The position numbers and the translations under genes were made by a program. From positions 1-23,402 of the forward strand of contig CBFHAJ010000044.1 of the NCBI GenBank assembly GCA_965653495.1: a DNA stretch of 23,402 nt, given 5' to 3'. The first letter of the stretch is position 1. Every line of letters starts with the position of its first letter. The notes under the pieces were generated by a model. It saw nothing but the letters and a program-made list of their open reading frames with translations, was not told the origin of the DNA and ran no database searches. This document shows positions 13,450-20,654 of the stretch, piece after piece. The stretch comes from AG41 sp965653495 (GTDB lineage Bacteria > Gemmatimonadota > Gemmatimonadetes > Gemmatimonadales > GWC2-71-9).

Positions 13450-14091
13450 ATGCTCTCGTCCCTGGTGGACCTCGTCCGGGTCGCGCTGTTCGCGTTAGCT
13501 CATGTCGTGGGCGGCAGCATGGGCGGGGCGATCATCGCCGTCTCGCTGCTCGTGCGTGTCGCGTTGCTGCCGCTCACCCTGCGCCTCGCGCGCCGGGCCC
13601 TCGCGCAACAGGCGCTCCTCGAGTCTCTCCGGCCCGAGCTCGAGCGTCTGGAGCGGCGCTACCGGAGGCAACCGGAGAGAATCGCCAGCGAGAAGCTCGC
13701 GCTGTACCAGCGAGCGGGCTATCAGCCGGTGAGTTTGAGCGCCCTGCTCGGCACGGTTGTACAGCTTCCGGTCGTCGCGGGCGTGTACGGTGCGGTACGC
13801 AGTGGGATCGCGGCGGGCGCGCGGTTCCTGTGGATCCGAGATCTGGCGCGGCCGGACGGCATTCTGGTCCTGGCCGTCGCGGGAGTCACGGCGCTCGTCA
13901 CCTATCTGGGCGCGAAGGCTGGCTCGACGGTGGCTCGTCCGGCGACGCCGCAGGTGCTCGTCGCGACGGCTCTGACGATTTTCATTCTGTGGAAGTCATC
14001 CGCGGCACTGGTGCTGTCGTGGGGGGCGAGTGCAGTGGGGAACTTGGTGCAGGCGTTGCTGCTGGCCAGGAAGGCCAGACCAGAACGGTGA
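13450..14091 (+). CDS. Short YidC/Oxa1/Alb3 family membrane insertase
   Basis: A 213-residue polytopic membrane protein. The segment GGAIIAVSLLVRVALLPLTLR carries the groove arginine characteristic of YidC/Oxa1, followed by a charged coiled hairpin (about 45-85, ERLERRYRRQPERI and KLALYQRAGYQP), then LLGTVVQLPVVAGVYGAV and further hydrophobic segments near 138-155 and 170-205. It lacks the large periplasmic domain of a housekeeping Gram-negative YidC (over 500 residues), so it is probably a second, specialised copy. Family members insert or fold membrane proteins. Its location among glycan genes suggests a role with envelope proteins, by inference only. It is divergent from the minus-strand GT4 pair. 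Confidence 0.8.
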   Translation: MLSSLVDLVRVALFALAHVVGGSMGGAIIAVSLLVRVALLPLTLRLARRALAQQALLESLRPELERLERRYRRQPERIASEKLALYQRAGYQPVSLSALLGTVVQLPVVAGVYGAVRSGIAAGARFLWIRDLARPDGILVLAVAGVTALVTYLGAKAGSTVARPATPQVLVATALTIFILWKSSAALVLSWGASAVGNLVQALLLARKARPER

Positions 14092-14182
14092 GTGTGTCAC
14101 GTCCTCACGGGCCGCGAGTGAGATCCCGGTTGTAGAACCAAATAGCCTGTCGCATGTGCTCCAGTCCGCCCTGCTGCGCGGC

Positions 14183-14190
14183 TACCTTTG
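14183..14190 (+). promoter_or_regulatory. Probable -7 box TAnnTTTG for the GT4 gene series
   Basis: TACCTTTG matches TAnnTTTG at all fixed positions and ends 4 bases before ATG 14195, the same spacing as at 5495-5502. It lies in the 103-base spacer after yidC. No Shine-Dalgarno sequence precedes the ATG. Confidence 0.55.
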
Positions 14191-14194
14191 TCCC

Positions 14195-15293
14195 ATGCCC
14201 GCCCGCCCCCTCACGATCCTCCAGCTGACACATCAGGGGGGGGGGGTCGGGCTCGACGGTCATCATTGCCAACCTGAGCAAGCAGCTCGCCCGTCGCGGC
14301 CACCGCGTGCTCATCGGGTGCCCGCCTGACACCCTCCTCGCGGGAATGGCGCGCGACGCCGGGCTCGAGCATGTGCCGCTCGCCTTCCGCCGCCTGGCTC
14401 CCCTCGGTAACGCGCTCCAATCCACCATATCCACAAACAGCGTCGACCTGGTGAACAGCAACGCCACACGCGACCGCCGTGCCCTCACATGGCTGCGCTG
14501 GCGCGGGCGAATGCCGCAGCCGTTCGTCGTAACGCGCCACACCATGCCGCTTACGTCGCCGGCCGAATTGCTGGCCGTCGGCTTCACGGCCGATCGTACC
14601 ATCGCGGTGAGTCACGCCGTGGCGCGCGGCCTGCGGCGACGGCTACACCCCTCGGCCCGCTTGCGCGTCGTGCCTAACGCGATCGACTGCGACCGGGTCG
14701 ACGCACCGCCCTCCGAAGCCGCTATGGCGGCCGCGCGCGCCACCCTCGGCGACCTCGCGGGTCGACCCATGGTCCTGATCCTGGCGCGCCGCAAGGACCA
14801 GCACATCTTGCTCGAGGGACTCACCGCGCTACAGCAGCCGGTGATCATCGCGTGCGTCGGGATCGAGGGCGACGACGAGCTGCACGCAATCGAGCGTAAC
14901 GTCCCCGATCGGCATCGGGTGGTCTACGTGCCGTTCACCGACCGGCCGCTCGCGTTCTGCCGCCTCGCCACCGTGTCGGCACTGCCATCGCGCATCGAAG
15001 GGCTTTCGATCGCGCTGCTCGAATCGATGGCACTGGGACTGCCCGTCGTGGCGTCGGATGCCGGCGGCAATCCGGACATTATCAAGTCGGGCGAGACCGG
15101 AGTCCTGGTGCCGCCACTCGACCCGCGGGCCTGGGCAGCGGCGCTCGACCGCGTGCTCGGCGATCGTGCCTTCGCCCAGCGGATCGCGCGCGCCGGACGC
15201 GACCTGGTGCGCCGCGAGTACACGCTGGAGCGGGCCGCCGAGCGGACTGAGGCCGTGTATCGCGAAGCGGTGGAGCGACGGGGCGCGCGGTGA
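14195..15293 (+). pseudogene. GT4 glycosyltransferase, frameshifted at a G11 tract
   Basis: The start MPARPLTILQLTHQGGG in one frame and the body from about 14247 in the next frame together make a normal GT4 protein. Removing one G from the run at 14236-14246 joins them as QGGGSGSTVIIANLSKQLARR, the usual N-terminal glycine loop and first helix, giving about 365 residues. The body shows VPNAI, LILARRKDQHILLEGL and the donor motif EGLSIALLESMALGLPVVASD (E-x7-E). Downstream the frame is intact to TGA, which overlaps the next GTG. So the gene is otherwise well kept and the lesion is a single-base homopolymer change. It is either a phase-variable OFF state or a sequencing error. A start inside the body (GTG 14307) would lack the first strand and is unlikely. 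Confidence 0.85.
14236..14246 (+). repeat. G11 homopolymer causing a +1 frameshift
   Basis: Eleven G follow CATCA. The reading frame of the GT4 gene is restored with ten (one completing CAG plus nine for three glycines). It encodes the glycine loop at the N-terminus of the enzyme. Confidence 0.9.
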
Positions 15294-16495
15294 GCTCCGC
15301 GCCCCCGCCCCCCCCAACACTGTTCCTCGCCCTCAACTTTCCGCCGTTCGGCGGCGGCATCGCGCGCATGATGGGCGAGATCGCCGCTCGCTACCCGGCA
15401 CACAGTCTCGTCGTGTCGACCGGCACCTGGCCGAGGAGCGATGCGAGCGACCAGAGGTTTCCGCAGACCATCGACCGTGTCCCGGTCGGCGCGAAGCGGT
15501 TGCGCACGGTGAACGGACTGGTTCGCTGGACCCGGCGCGCCGGCTCCCTGGTGCGCCAAACCCATCCCGGGTTCGTCTGGTGCGACGAGGTCAAGCCCGC
15601 CGGCTACACGGCGGCGTGGTTGCAGGCTCGCCAGGGTGTGCCGTTCGGTGTGCTCGCCCACGGGGCGGACCTGCTCCTGTTGCAGGCCAAGCTGCGCCGC
15701 TCGGGTGTCAAGCGCTGGACCGCTGCCCGGATCCTGGAGCGTTGCTCCGTGGTGGTCGCGAACAGTCACTGGACTGCCGGGCTCACGCGCTCAGTGGTCG
15801 AGTCGCTCGGCTGCCATGACCTCGCGCGCAACGTACGGGTCGTTCACCTCGGCACCACGCCCGACACGTTTCGAACGGGGATTGACCCCAGCCCAGCGAG
15901 ACGGCTCTACAATCTCGACGCGGGAGCAGGCCCGTTGCTCCTCACCGTGGCCCGGCTCGATTACCACAAGGGGATCGACACCGTGATTCGGGCGCTGCCG
16001 GCGATCAGGGCCGCGGTACCGGGCACGCGCTACGTTGTCGCGGGGATCGGGAGCCGGCGCGCCGCGCTCGAGGCCCTCGTGGCCGAGCTGGGCCTGGGCG
16101 ACGCGGTGCGGCTGCTGGGGTTCGTGCCGGACGAGGTACTGCCGGGCCTCTACAACGCCGCGGATCTGTTCGTGCTCGCGTCCCGGCGGTACGATCTATT
16201 GGTCGAGGGGTTTGGCATCTCCTGCGTGGAGGCGTCGGCGAGCGGCCTGCCCGTAATCGCCACCCGTTCCGGGGGGCTTCCCGAGGCGGTGCGTGAGGGT
16301 GAGACCGGGCTGCTGGTCGAGCCGGACGACCCGGGCGCGCTTGCCGCCGCGATCATTCGTGTGCTGAAAGACGAGGGTTTGCGGCGCAGGCTAGGCAGCG
16401 GTGGACGCGCGGCTGCAGAGACGTATTACAACTGGGATCGCGTCACCGCCGAGCTGATCCGGATCGAGCGGGAATTCCGGCGTCCGCGAGAATAG
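15290..16495 (+). CDS. GT4 glycosyltransferase
   Basis: A 401-residue GT-B enzyme. The N-terminal loop NFPPFGGGIARMMGEIA is followed by VKPAGYTAAW and LAHGADLLLL. The C-terminal domain has VARLDYHKGIDTVIRALP, VVAGIGSRR and the donor site EGFGISCVEASASGLPVIA (E-x7-E). The GTG start overlaps the stop of the preceding gene by 4 bases; eight C at 15308-15315 encode an N-terminal proline run that may be unreliable. It is a clear paralogue of the next gene, sharing the FPPxGGGIAR loop, KPAGY, GADLL, RVVHLGT and YNWDRV. Likely builds the same surface glycan; donor unknown. Confidence 0.92.
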   Translation: MSSAPPPPPTLFLALNFPPFGGGIARMMGEIAARYPAHSLVVSTGTWPRSDASDQRFPQTIDRVPVGAKRLRTVNGLVRWTRRAGSLVRQTHPGFVWCDEVKPAGYTAAWLQARQGVPFGVLAHGADLLLLQAKLRRSGVKRWTAARILERCSVVVANSHWTAGLTRSVVESLGCHDLARNVRVVHLGTTPDTFRTGIDPSPARRLYNLDAGAGPLLLTVARLDYHKGIDTVIRALPAIRAAVPGTRYVVAGIGSRRAALEALVAELGLGDAVRLLGFVPDEVLPGLYNAADLFVLASRRYDLLVEGFGISCVEASASGLPVIATRSGGLPEAVREGETGLLVEPDDPGALAAAIIRVLKDEGLRRRLGSGGRAAAETYYNWDRVTAELIRIEREFRRPRE

Positions 16496-16507
16496 ATTAG
16501 TCACGAC

Positions 16508-17692
16508 ATGACGACTCTGCTCCTGGCCCAGGACTTTCCCCCGCGCGGCGGCGGCATCGCCCGGCTGCAGGGGGAGCTGGCGATGCGGTTTCCCAAGGGC
16601 GAACTCGTCGTCTCCACCCCGGCCGATCCCGACGCGGCCGAAGTCGACGCGGGCCTCCCGTCGGTTGTAGATCGTCTCCCGATCGGCGTACAACGCACCA
16701 AGACGCTCCCGGCGGTCCTGTTCTGGTCGCGCCGCGCGGCGAGCCTGGCCCGACAGCATCGGGTGCGGTTCGTGCATTGCGGTAATGTAAAGCCGGCGGG
16801 ATATCCCGCCCGCTGGGTGTACGAGCGCCTGCGCGTGCCCTACAGCCTGTTTCTTTACGGGGCCGACCTGCTCAGCGAGCAGCACCACATCCGCCACTCG
16901 AAGCTGAAACGCCGCATTGCGCGCGCGATCTTCGGGGGCGCCGCGGCCCTGGTCGCGATCAGCAGCTGGACGCGCGACCTGGCGCTCGCGATTCTCGGCG
17001 ACCTGGGCCTCGACGGGCACGGCCAGCGACTGCGCATCGTGCACCTCGGCACCGACCCGGCGCGGTTTCGCCCGGGGCTCGATGCGCATGCCCTGCGCGA
17101 CCGGCTCGGCTTGCCCGACTCGGGCGGACGCTGGCTCGTCACCGTCGCCCGTCTCGAGCGACACAAGGGCATCGATACGGTAATCGAGGCACTCCCCGCC
17201 ATCCTGGCCCGTGCGCCCGACGTCCGCTACGCGGTGTCGGGGGCCGGGCCCGACCGCGAACGCCTGGAGAAGCTCATCGAGCGTCTCGGTCTGGGCGACC
17301 GCGTCCGGCTCGTGGGCAACCTCGGGGACCAGGACCTGCCCGCGTTTTACAATCTTGGCTCGGTGTATGTCGGCGCGTCGCGGCGCGCCGATCGGCTCGG
17401 CGTCGAAGGGTTCGGCATCTCGCTGGTCGAGGCGTCCTCGAGCGGCTTGCCAGTTGTGGCCGGCAACTCGGGAGGAATTCCCGACGCGGTGCGGGACGGC
17501 GAGACGGGATTTCTCGTTCCGCCCGAGGAGCCGGCCGCGTTCGCCGACGCGATCTGCCGGTTGCTCGCCGATTCGGCCGCGGCCCAGCGCATGGGATACA
17601 ACGGGCGGCGCGCGGTGGAGACGCATTACAACTGGGATCGCGTCGTGCGCGATCTTCGCGACATCGAAGCGCAGGTCGTCGCCGGCGCTTGA
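16508..17692 (+). CDS. GT4 glycosyltransferase (paralogue of preceding gene)
   Basis: A 394-residue GT-B enzyme. The start MTTLLLAQDFPPRGGGIARL places the glycine loop right at the N-terminus, supporting ATG 16508. NVKPAGYPARW and YGADLLS are in the first domain. VARLERHKGIDTVIEALP, VSGAGPDRERL and the donor motif EGFGISLVEASSSGLPVVAG (E-x7-E) are in the second, ending with a YNWDRVVRDL helix. It follows the previous gene by 12 bases and matches it over the full length, indicating a tandem duplication with later divergence. Donor and acceptor cannot be told from sequence. Confidence 0.92.
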   Translation: MTTLLLAQDFPPRGGGIARLQGELAMRFPKGELVVSTPADPDAAEVDAGLPSVVDRLPIGVQRTKTLPAVLFWSRRAASLARQHRVRFVHCGNVKPAGYPARWVYERLRVPYSLFLYGADLLSEQHHIRHSKLKRRIARAIFGGAAALVAISSWTRDLALAILGDLGLDGHGQRLRIVHLGTDPARFRPGLDAHALRDRLGLPDSGGRWLVTVARLERHKGIDTVIEALPAILARAPDVRYAVSGAGPDRERLEKLIERLGLGDRVRLVGNLGDQDLPAFYNLGSVYVGASRRADRLGVEGFGISLVEASSSGLPVVAGNSGGIPDAVRDGETGFLVPPEEPAAFADAICRLLADSAAAQRMGYNGRRAVETHYNWDRVVRDLRDIEAQVVAGA

Positions 17693-17714
17693 GCCTGCGC
17701 CGCGACCTGCGCTG

Positions 17715-18689
17715 ATGGACGACATCCGCTGGTTCGCGCCTAATCGTTTCTGTACCCTGGTGGTCCCGCGGCTTGCGGCGCGCGGGCTCACGATCGCGCT
17801 CGAGGGCGACCGTCCGGCGCGGCTCGCCATCGCGATGGACGCTCAGGTCGCCGCGGCCGCCCACGCGTACGCCGCGCGCGTCCGCTGTCCGCTCATTCAC
17901 TACGTGTGGGACCTGCCGCCCTGGCGGCTCGGTCGGGGCCAGCCCGACTGGGTGTGGTATGCCATCGGGCGCTATTTCCGCGTGCCGCGGCTGGGTCGCC
18001 GCTACCGGGAGCGCCCTGGCTACTACAGCCGGCTGCGCTTCGTCGCGGCGCACGCCCGCGAAGTGTGGGTCCCGAGCCGGCTCACGGCTGAGAGTGTGCG
18101 GGAGCGGTGGGGATTGGAGGCGCGGCGAGTTCCGTTCTGCTTCGATTCGGATCGGTTCACACCCGTGTCCCCGACAAGCGCTTCCCCGCGCGGGCTCTTG
18201 AGCGTATCACGCCTCACGCCACAGAAGGATCATGCGGTGGTGATTCGCGCGGCGGCACGCCTGCGGCCTGCGCTGCCGGTGCGCATCGTGGGCTCGGGCC
18301 CCCCCGCCGAGCGCGCGGCGCTGGAGCGGCTCGCCGGCGATCTCCGGGTGACGTGCGTGATCGAGGAAGGGCTCTCGGACTCGGGAGTGGTGGCGGCGTA
18401 CCACGCCGCGGAGGTGGTCGTGTGTCCCAGTCGGTTCGAGGGTTTCGGGCTCACGCCGCTGGAGGCGATCGCCTGCGGGCGACCGGTGGTCGCCTCCGAC
18501 ATTCCCCCGCACCGTGAGTTCCTCGGCGCGGCGCCCTATTACTTCGCGGTCGGAGACGACGACGGCCTGGCGGCGGCGATCACCGCGGCGCGCGCGGGAC
18601 CTGCCCCCCGGTCGGACGCGTTACGCGAGGTGAGCATCGACGCGGCGGCCGCGCGCTTCAGTGCCGGCGTCGCGCCCTATCTGCGTTAG
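17715..18689 (+). CDS. GT4-like glycosyltransferase, short N-terminal domain
   Basis: A 324-residue GT-B enzyme whose first domain is shorter than in the neighbours and lacks the glycine loop; it opens MDDIRWFAPNRFC. LIHYVWDLPPWRLGRGQ and VWVPSRLTAESVRERWG are recognisable in the N-terminal half. The C-terminal half is standard: LLSVSRLTPQKDHAVVIRAA, IVGSGPPAERAAL and the donor motif EGFGLTPLEAIACGRPVVASD (E-x7-E). It starts 22 bases after the previous stop. Its TAG overlaps the TAA of the convergent patatin gene (TTAG). A much longer frame back to 17211 is a shadow of the preceding gene. Confidence 0.87.
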   Translation: MDDIRWFAPNRFCTLVVPRLAARGLTIALEGDRPARLAIAMDAQVAAAAHAYAARVRCPLIHYVWDLPPWRLGRGQPDWVWYAIGRYFRVPRLGRRYRERPGYYSRLRFVAAHAREVWVPSRLTAESVRERWGLEARRVPFCFDSDRFTPVSPTSASPRGLLSVSRLTPQKDHAVVIRAAARLRPALPVRIVGSGPPAERAALERLAGDLRVTCVIEEGLSDSGVVAAYHAAEVVVCPSRFEGFGLTPLEAIACGRPVVASDIPPHREFLGAAPYYFAVGDDDGLAAAITAARAGPAPRSDALREVSIDAAAARFSAGVAPYLR

Positions 18690-19768
18690 CCGGCGGCGTC
18701 CGCCGCCTTCGGCTCGGCGGTGGGCCGGGCGCTGATCGCGTAGGTCGGACAGTGCCGGATGAACTCGCCGTCGATCGGCGACCAGTCCTGCTGAGGGCGC
18801 GTCACCACCGCCTTGCCCTGCGCGTCCAGTACGAACATCCCCGGCGGCGCCTGCACCAGGCATGCACCGCACCCGATACAACGCTCGCGCTGCACACGGA
18901 TCGTGACGCCGCGGCGCGGATGTACGCCGGCATCGCCCCGCGCCGGCCACTCCTCCGGCCGGTCGAGTCCGGCGACCGTGGCGCGGTAGCCTTCCTCGAC
19001 GATCTCGCGCAGGTGGTCGAAGTCGAACGCCGAGAGGTGCTCGACGCGCGGGTGGATGTAGTAGATCGGCGGCGTGGTCCACTCGCGCAGCCGCAGCTCG
19101 AGCAGCGCCTGCATTGCGATCTCGGTGGCGCGCGCGAACACGGACGAGAAGCCTTCTTCCTGCGTATCGGCCCGAAACGCGTTCGACGCCGACACGTCGA
19201 CCGCGAGGATCAGGTCGGTGCCGAGGATGCGCGCCGTGCCCACGGGGAGGTTGTCCACGGTGGCGCCGTCCACGTAGAAGCGCCCGCGGATCTCGCGCGG
19301 CGGCAGGAAGCCCGGAATGGCGCACGAGGCGAACACGGCGTCCTTGATGGCGATGTCGTCGAGACCCTCGAGCCCCCAGAACACCTGCATTCCGGAGTTG
19401 ACGTCTACGGTGTTCACGATGAGGGGGCAGTCGAGCTGCTGGAAGGTGATGTCGCCGACGAGCCGATGAATCAGGAGATCGAGGGGCTCGCGGCGAAACA
19501 GGGCGGGGGAGCGCATTCGCTTGAACGCCATGTCGGCGTGCGCCACCACGAACACGTCCTTGCGGCGCAGGCGCACCGCTACGTCGCGCAGTTCGGGAAT
19601 GCTCTTGCCGGCGGACCAGGCCGCGCCCACCAGCGCGCCCACGCTCGAGCCGACGATCTGGGTCGGCACGAGGCCGCGCTCGGTGAGCGCCTGCAGCACG
19701 CCGATGTGGGCGACGCCTTTCATACCACCGCCGCCCAACACGAGGGTGAATCGCGTCTGGCTGTCCAA
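18686..19768 (-). CDS. Patatin-like phospholipase fused to a C-terminal ferredoxin domain
   Basis: With a TTG start at 19768 this is a 360-residue protein. The patatin domain has the oxyanion loop GGGGMKG (12-18), nucleophile S42 in GSSVG and catalytic D167 in VDGA. The C-terminal 70 residues hold CIGCGAC (C297, C300, C303) and HCPTYAI (C340), the pattern of a single [4Fe-4S] ferredoxin. Patatins are Ser/Asp lipid acyl hydrolases, usually without redox domains, so the fusion is unusual; electron-linked or redox-sensed lipid hydrolysis is a guess. No signal peptide. An ATG at 19840 is an alternative start but would overlap the divergent permease start; FTLVLGGGG usually lies within about ten residues of the N-terminus in this family, favouring 19768. 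Confidence 0.85.
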   Translation of the reverse strand: MDSQTRFTLVLGGGGMKGVAHIGVLQALTERGLVPTQIVGSSVGALVGAAWSAGKSIPELRDVAVRLRRKDVFVVAHADMAFKRMRSPALFRREPLDLLIHRLVGDITFQQLDCPLIVNTVDVNSGMQVFWGLEGLDDIAIKDAVFASCAIPGFLPPREIRGRFYVDGATVDNLPVGTARILGTDLILAVDVSASNAFRADTQEEGFSSVFARATEIAMQALLELRLREWTTPPIYYIHPRVEHLSAFDFDHLREIVEEGYRATVAGLDRPEEWPARGDAGVHPRRGVTIRVQRERCIGCGACLVQAPPGMFVLDAQGKAVVTRPQQDWSPIDGEFIRHCPTYAISARPTAEPKAADAAG

Positions 19769-19838
19769 ATGATCCGCCGCTTGCCCGGAAGGTGAGCCTC
19801 CGAGTAACGTAGTCGTGATCCCTAGCCCCGCGCTACTC

Positions 19839-20654
19839 ATGCGCCGTCGCCTCGCGCCGAATCGCTGGACCTTTGCTGGCCTCACCGTCGTCGCCGCCCT
19901 CGTGATCGCTGCGCTCACCGCGCCGCTGCTCGCGCCCGGCGACCCCTACCACGGCCAGCTCGCCAACGCGCTTCATGCGCCCTCGCGCGCGTTCCCGCTC
20001 GGTACCGACGCGCAGGGGCGCGACGTGTTGAGCCGGGTGCTGTTCGGCGCGCGCCTGTCGCTCACCGTCGGGCTCACGAGCCAAATGATCGCGCTCGTCA
20101 CCGGGCTCGTCCTCGGCCTGGCGGCGGGCTTCTACGGCCGCACCGTGGACGCCGTGCTGATGCGCGCCGCCGACGTCACGCTCGCCTTCCCCTCGCTGCT
20201 CCTCCTCATCGCCGTCGCCGCCGCCGTCAAGCCTTCACTTCCCGTGATCTGCGTCGTGATCGGGGTCGTCGGCTGGGCCGGGATGGCGCGGCTGGTGCGC
20301 GGCCAGGTGCTGGTCGTGCGGCGCCTCGACTACGTGCAGGCCGCCCGCGCGCTTGGCGCGTCCGACACGCGGCTCGCCACGCGGCACGTACTGCCCAACG
20401 TGCTCGGCCCGGTGATCGTCGCCGCCACGCTCGGCGTGGGTGGCGCGATCATGGCCGAGGCCGCGCTGTCGTTCGTGGGCCTGGGGGCGCCGCCTCCGGC
20501 GCCATCCTGGGGTGCCATGGTGGCGGACGGCCGCGACCTGCTGCGCGTCGCCCCGTGGGTGTCGCTCTTCCCCGGGCTGGCGATCGGCCTCACTGTCCTC
20601 GCCGTCAATTTGATCGGCGACGGGTTGCGTGACGCGCTCGACGTGCACGCATGA
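19839..20654 (+). CDS. DppC/OppC-type ABC permease
   Basis: A 271-residue inner-membrane permease of the peptide/nickel importer class. The start MRRRLAPNRWTFAGL resembles DppC N-termini; GTG 19815 would add eight residues. LGTDAQGRDVLSRVLFGARLSL is the conserved DppC block, and the EAA loop appears as ARALGASDTRLATRHVLPN, which contacts the ATPase. About six membrane segments. ALSFVGLGAPPPAPSWGAM is another family hallmark. No partner permease (DppB), ATPase or binding protein lies in the window, so it is either an orphan or its partners are elsewhere. Its TGA overlaps the aminotransferase ATG (ATGA), linking the two. Substrate is unknown. Confidence 0.9.
   Translation: MRRRLAPNRWTFAGLTVVAALVIAALTAPLLAPGDPYHGQLANALHAPSRAFPLGTDAQGRDVLSRVLFGARLSLTVGLTSQMIALVTGLVLGLAAGFYGRTVDAVLMRAADVTLAFPSLLLLIAVAAAVKPSLPVICVVIGVVGWAGMARLVRGQVLVVRRLDYVQAARALGASDTRLATRHVLPNVLGPVIVAATLGVGGAIMAEAALSFVGLGAPPPAPSWGAMVADGRDLLRVAPWVSLFPGLAIGLTVLAVNLIGDGLRDALDVHA

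Noticed and set aside
14092..14194. GGTT-gtag-AACC small hairpin after yidC as a terminator.
   Set aside because: Four-base stem and no T-run; too weak to call.
16391..17830. Long minus-strand frame opposite two GT4 genes.
   Set aside because: No motif and full overlap with conserved enzymes on the plus strand.
19769..19838. Promoter boxes for the divergent patatin and permease genes.
   Set aside because: The best candidates (TAACGTAG and TACGTTAC) miss two fixed positions of TAnnTTTG and do not have the 3-4 base spacing to a start.
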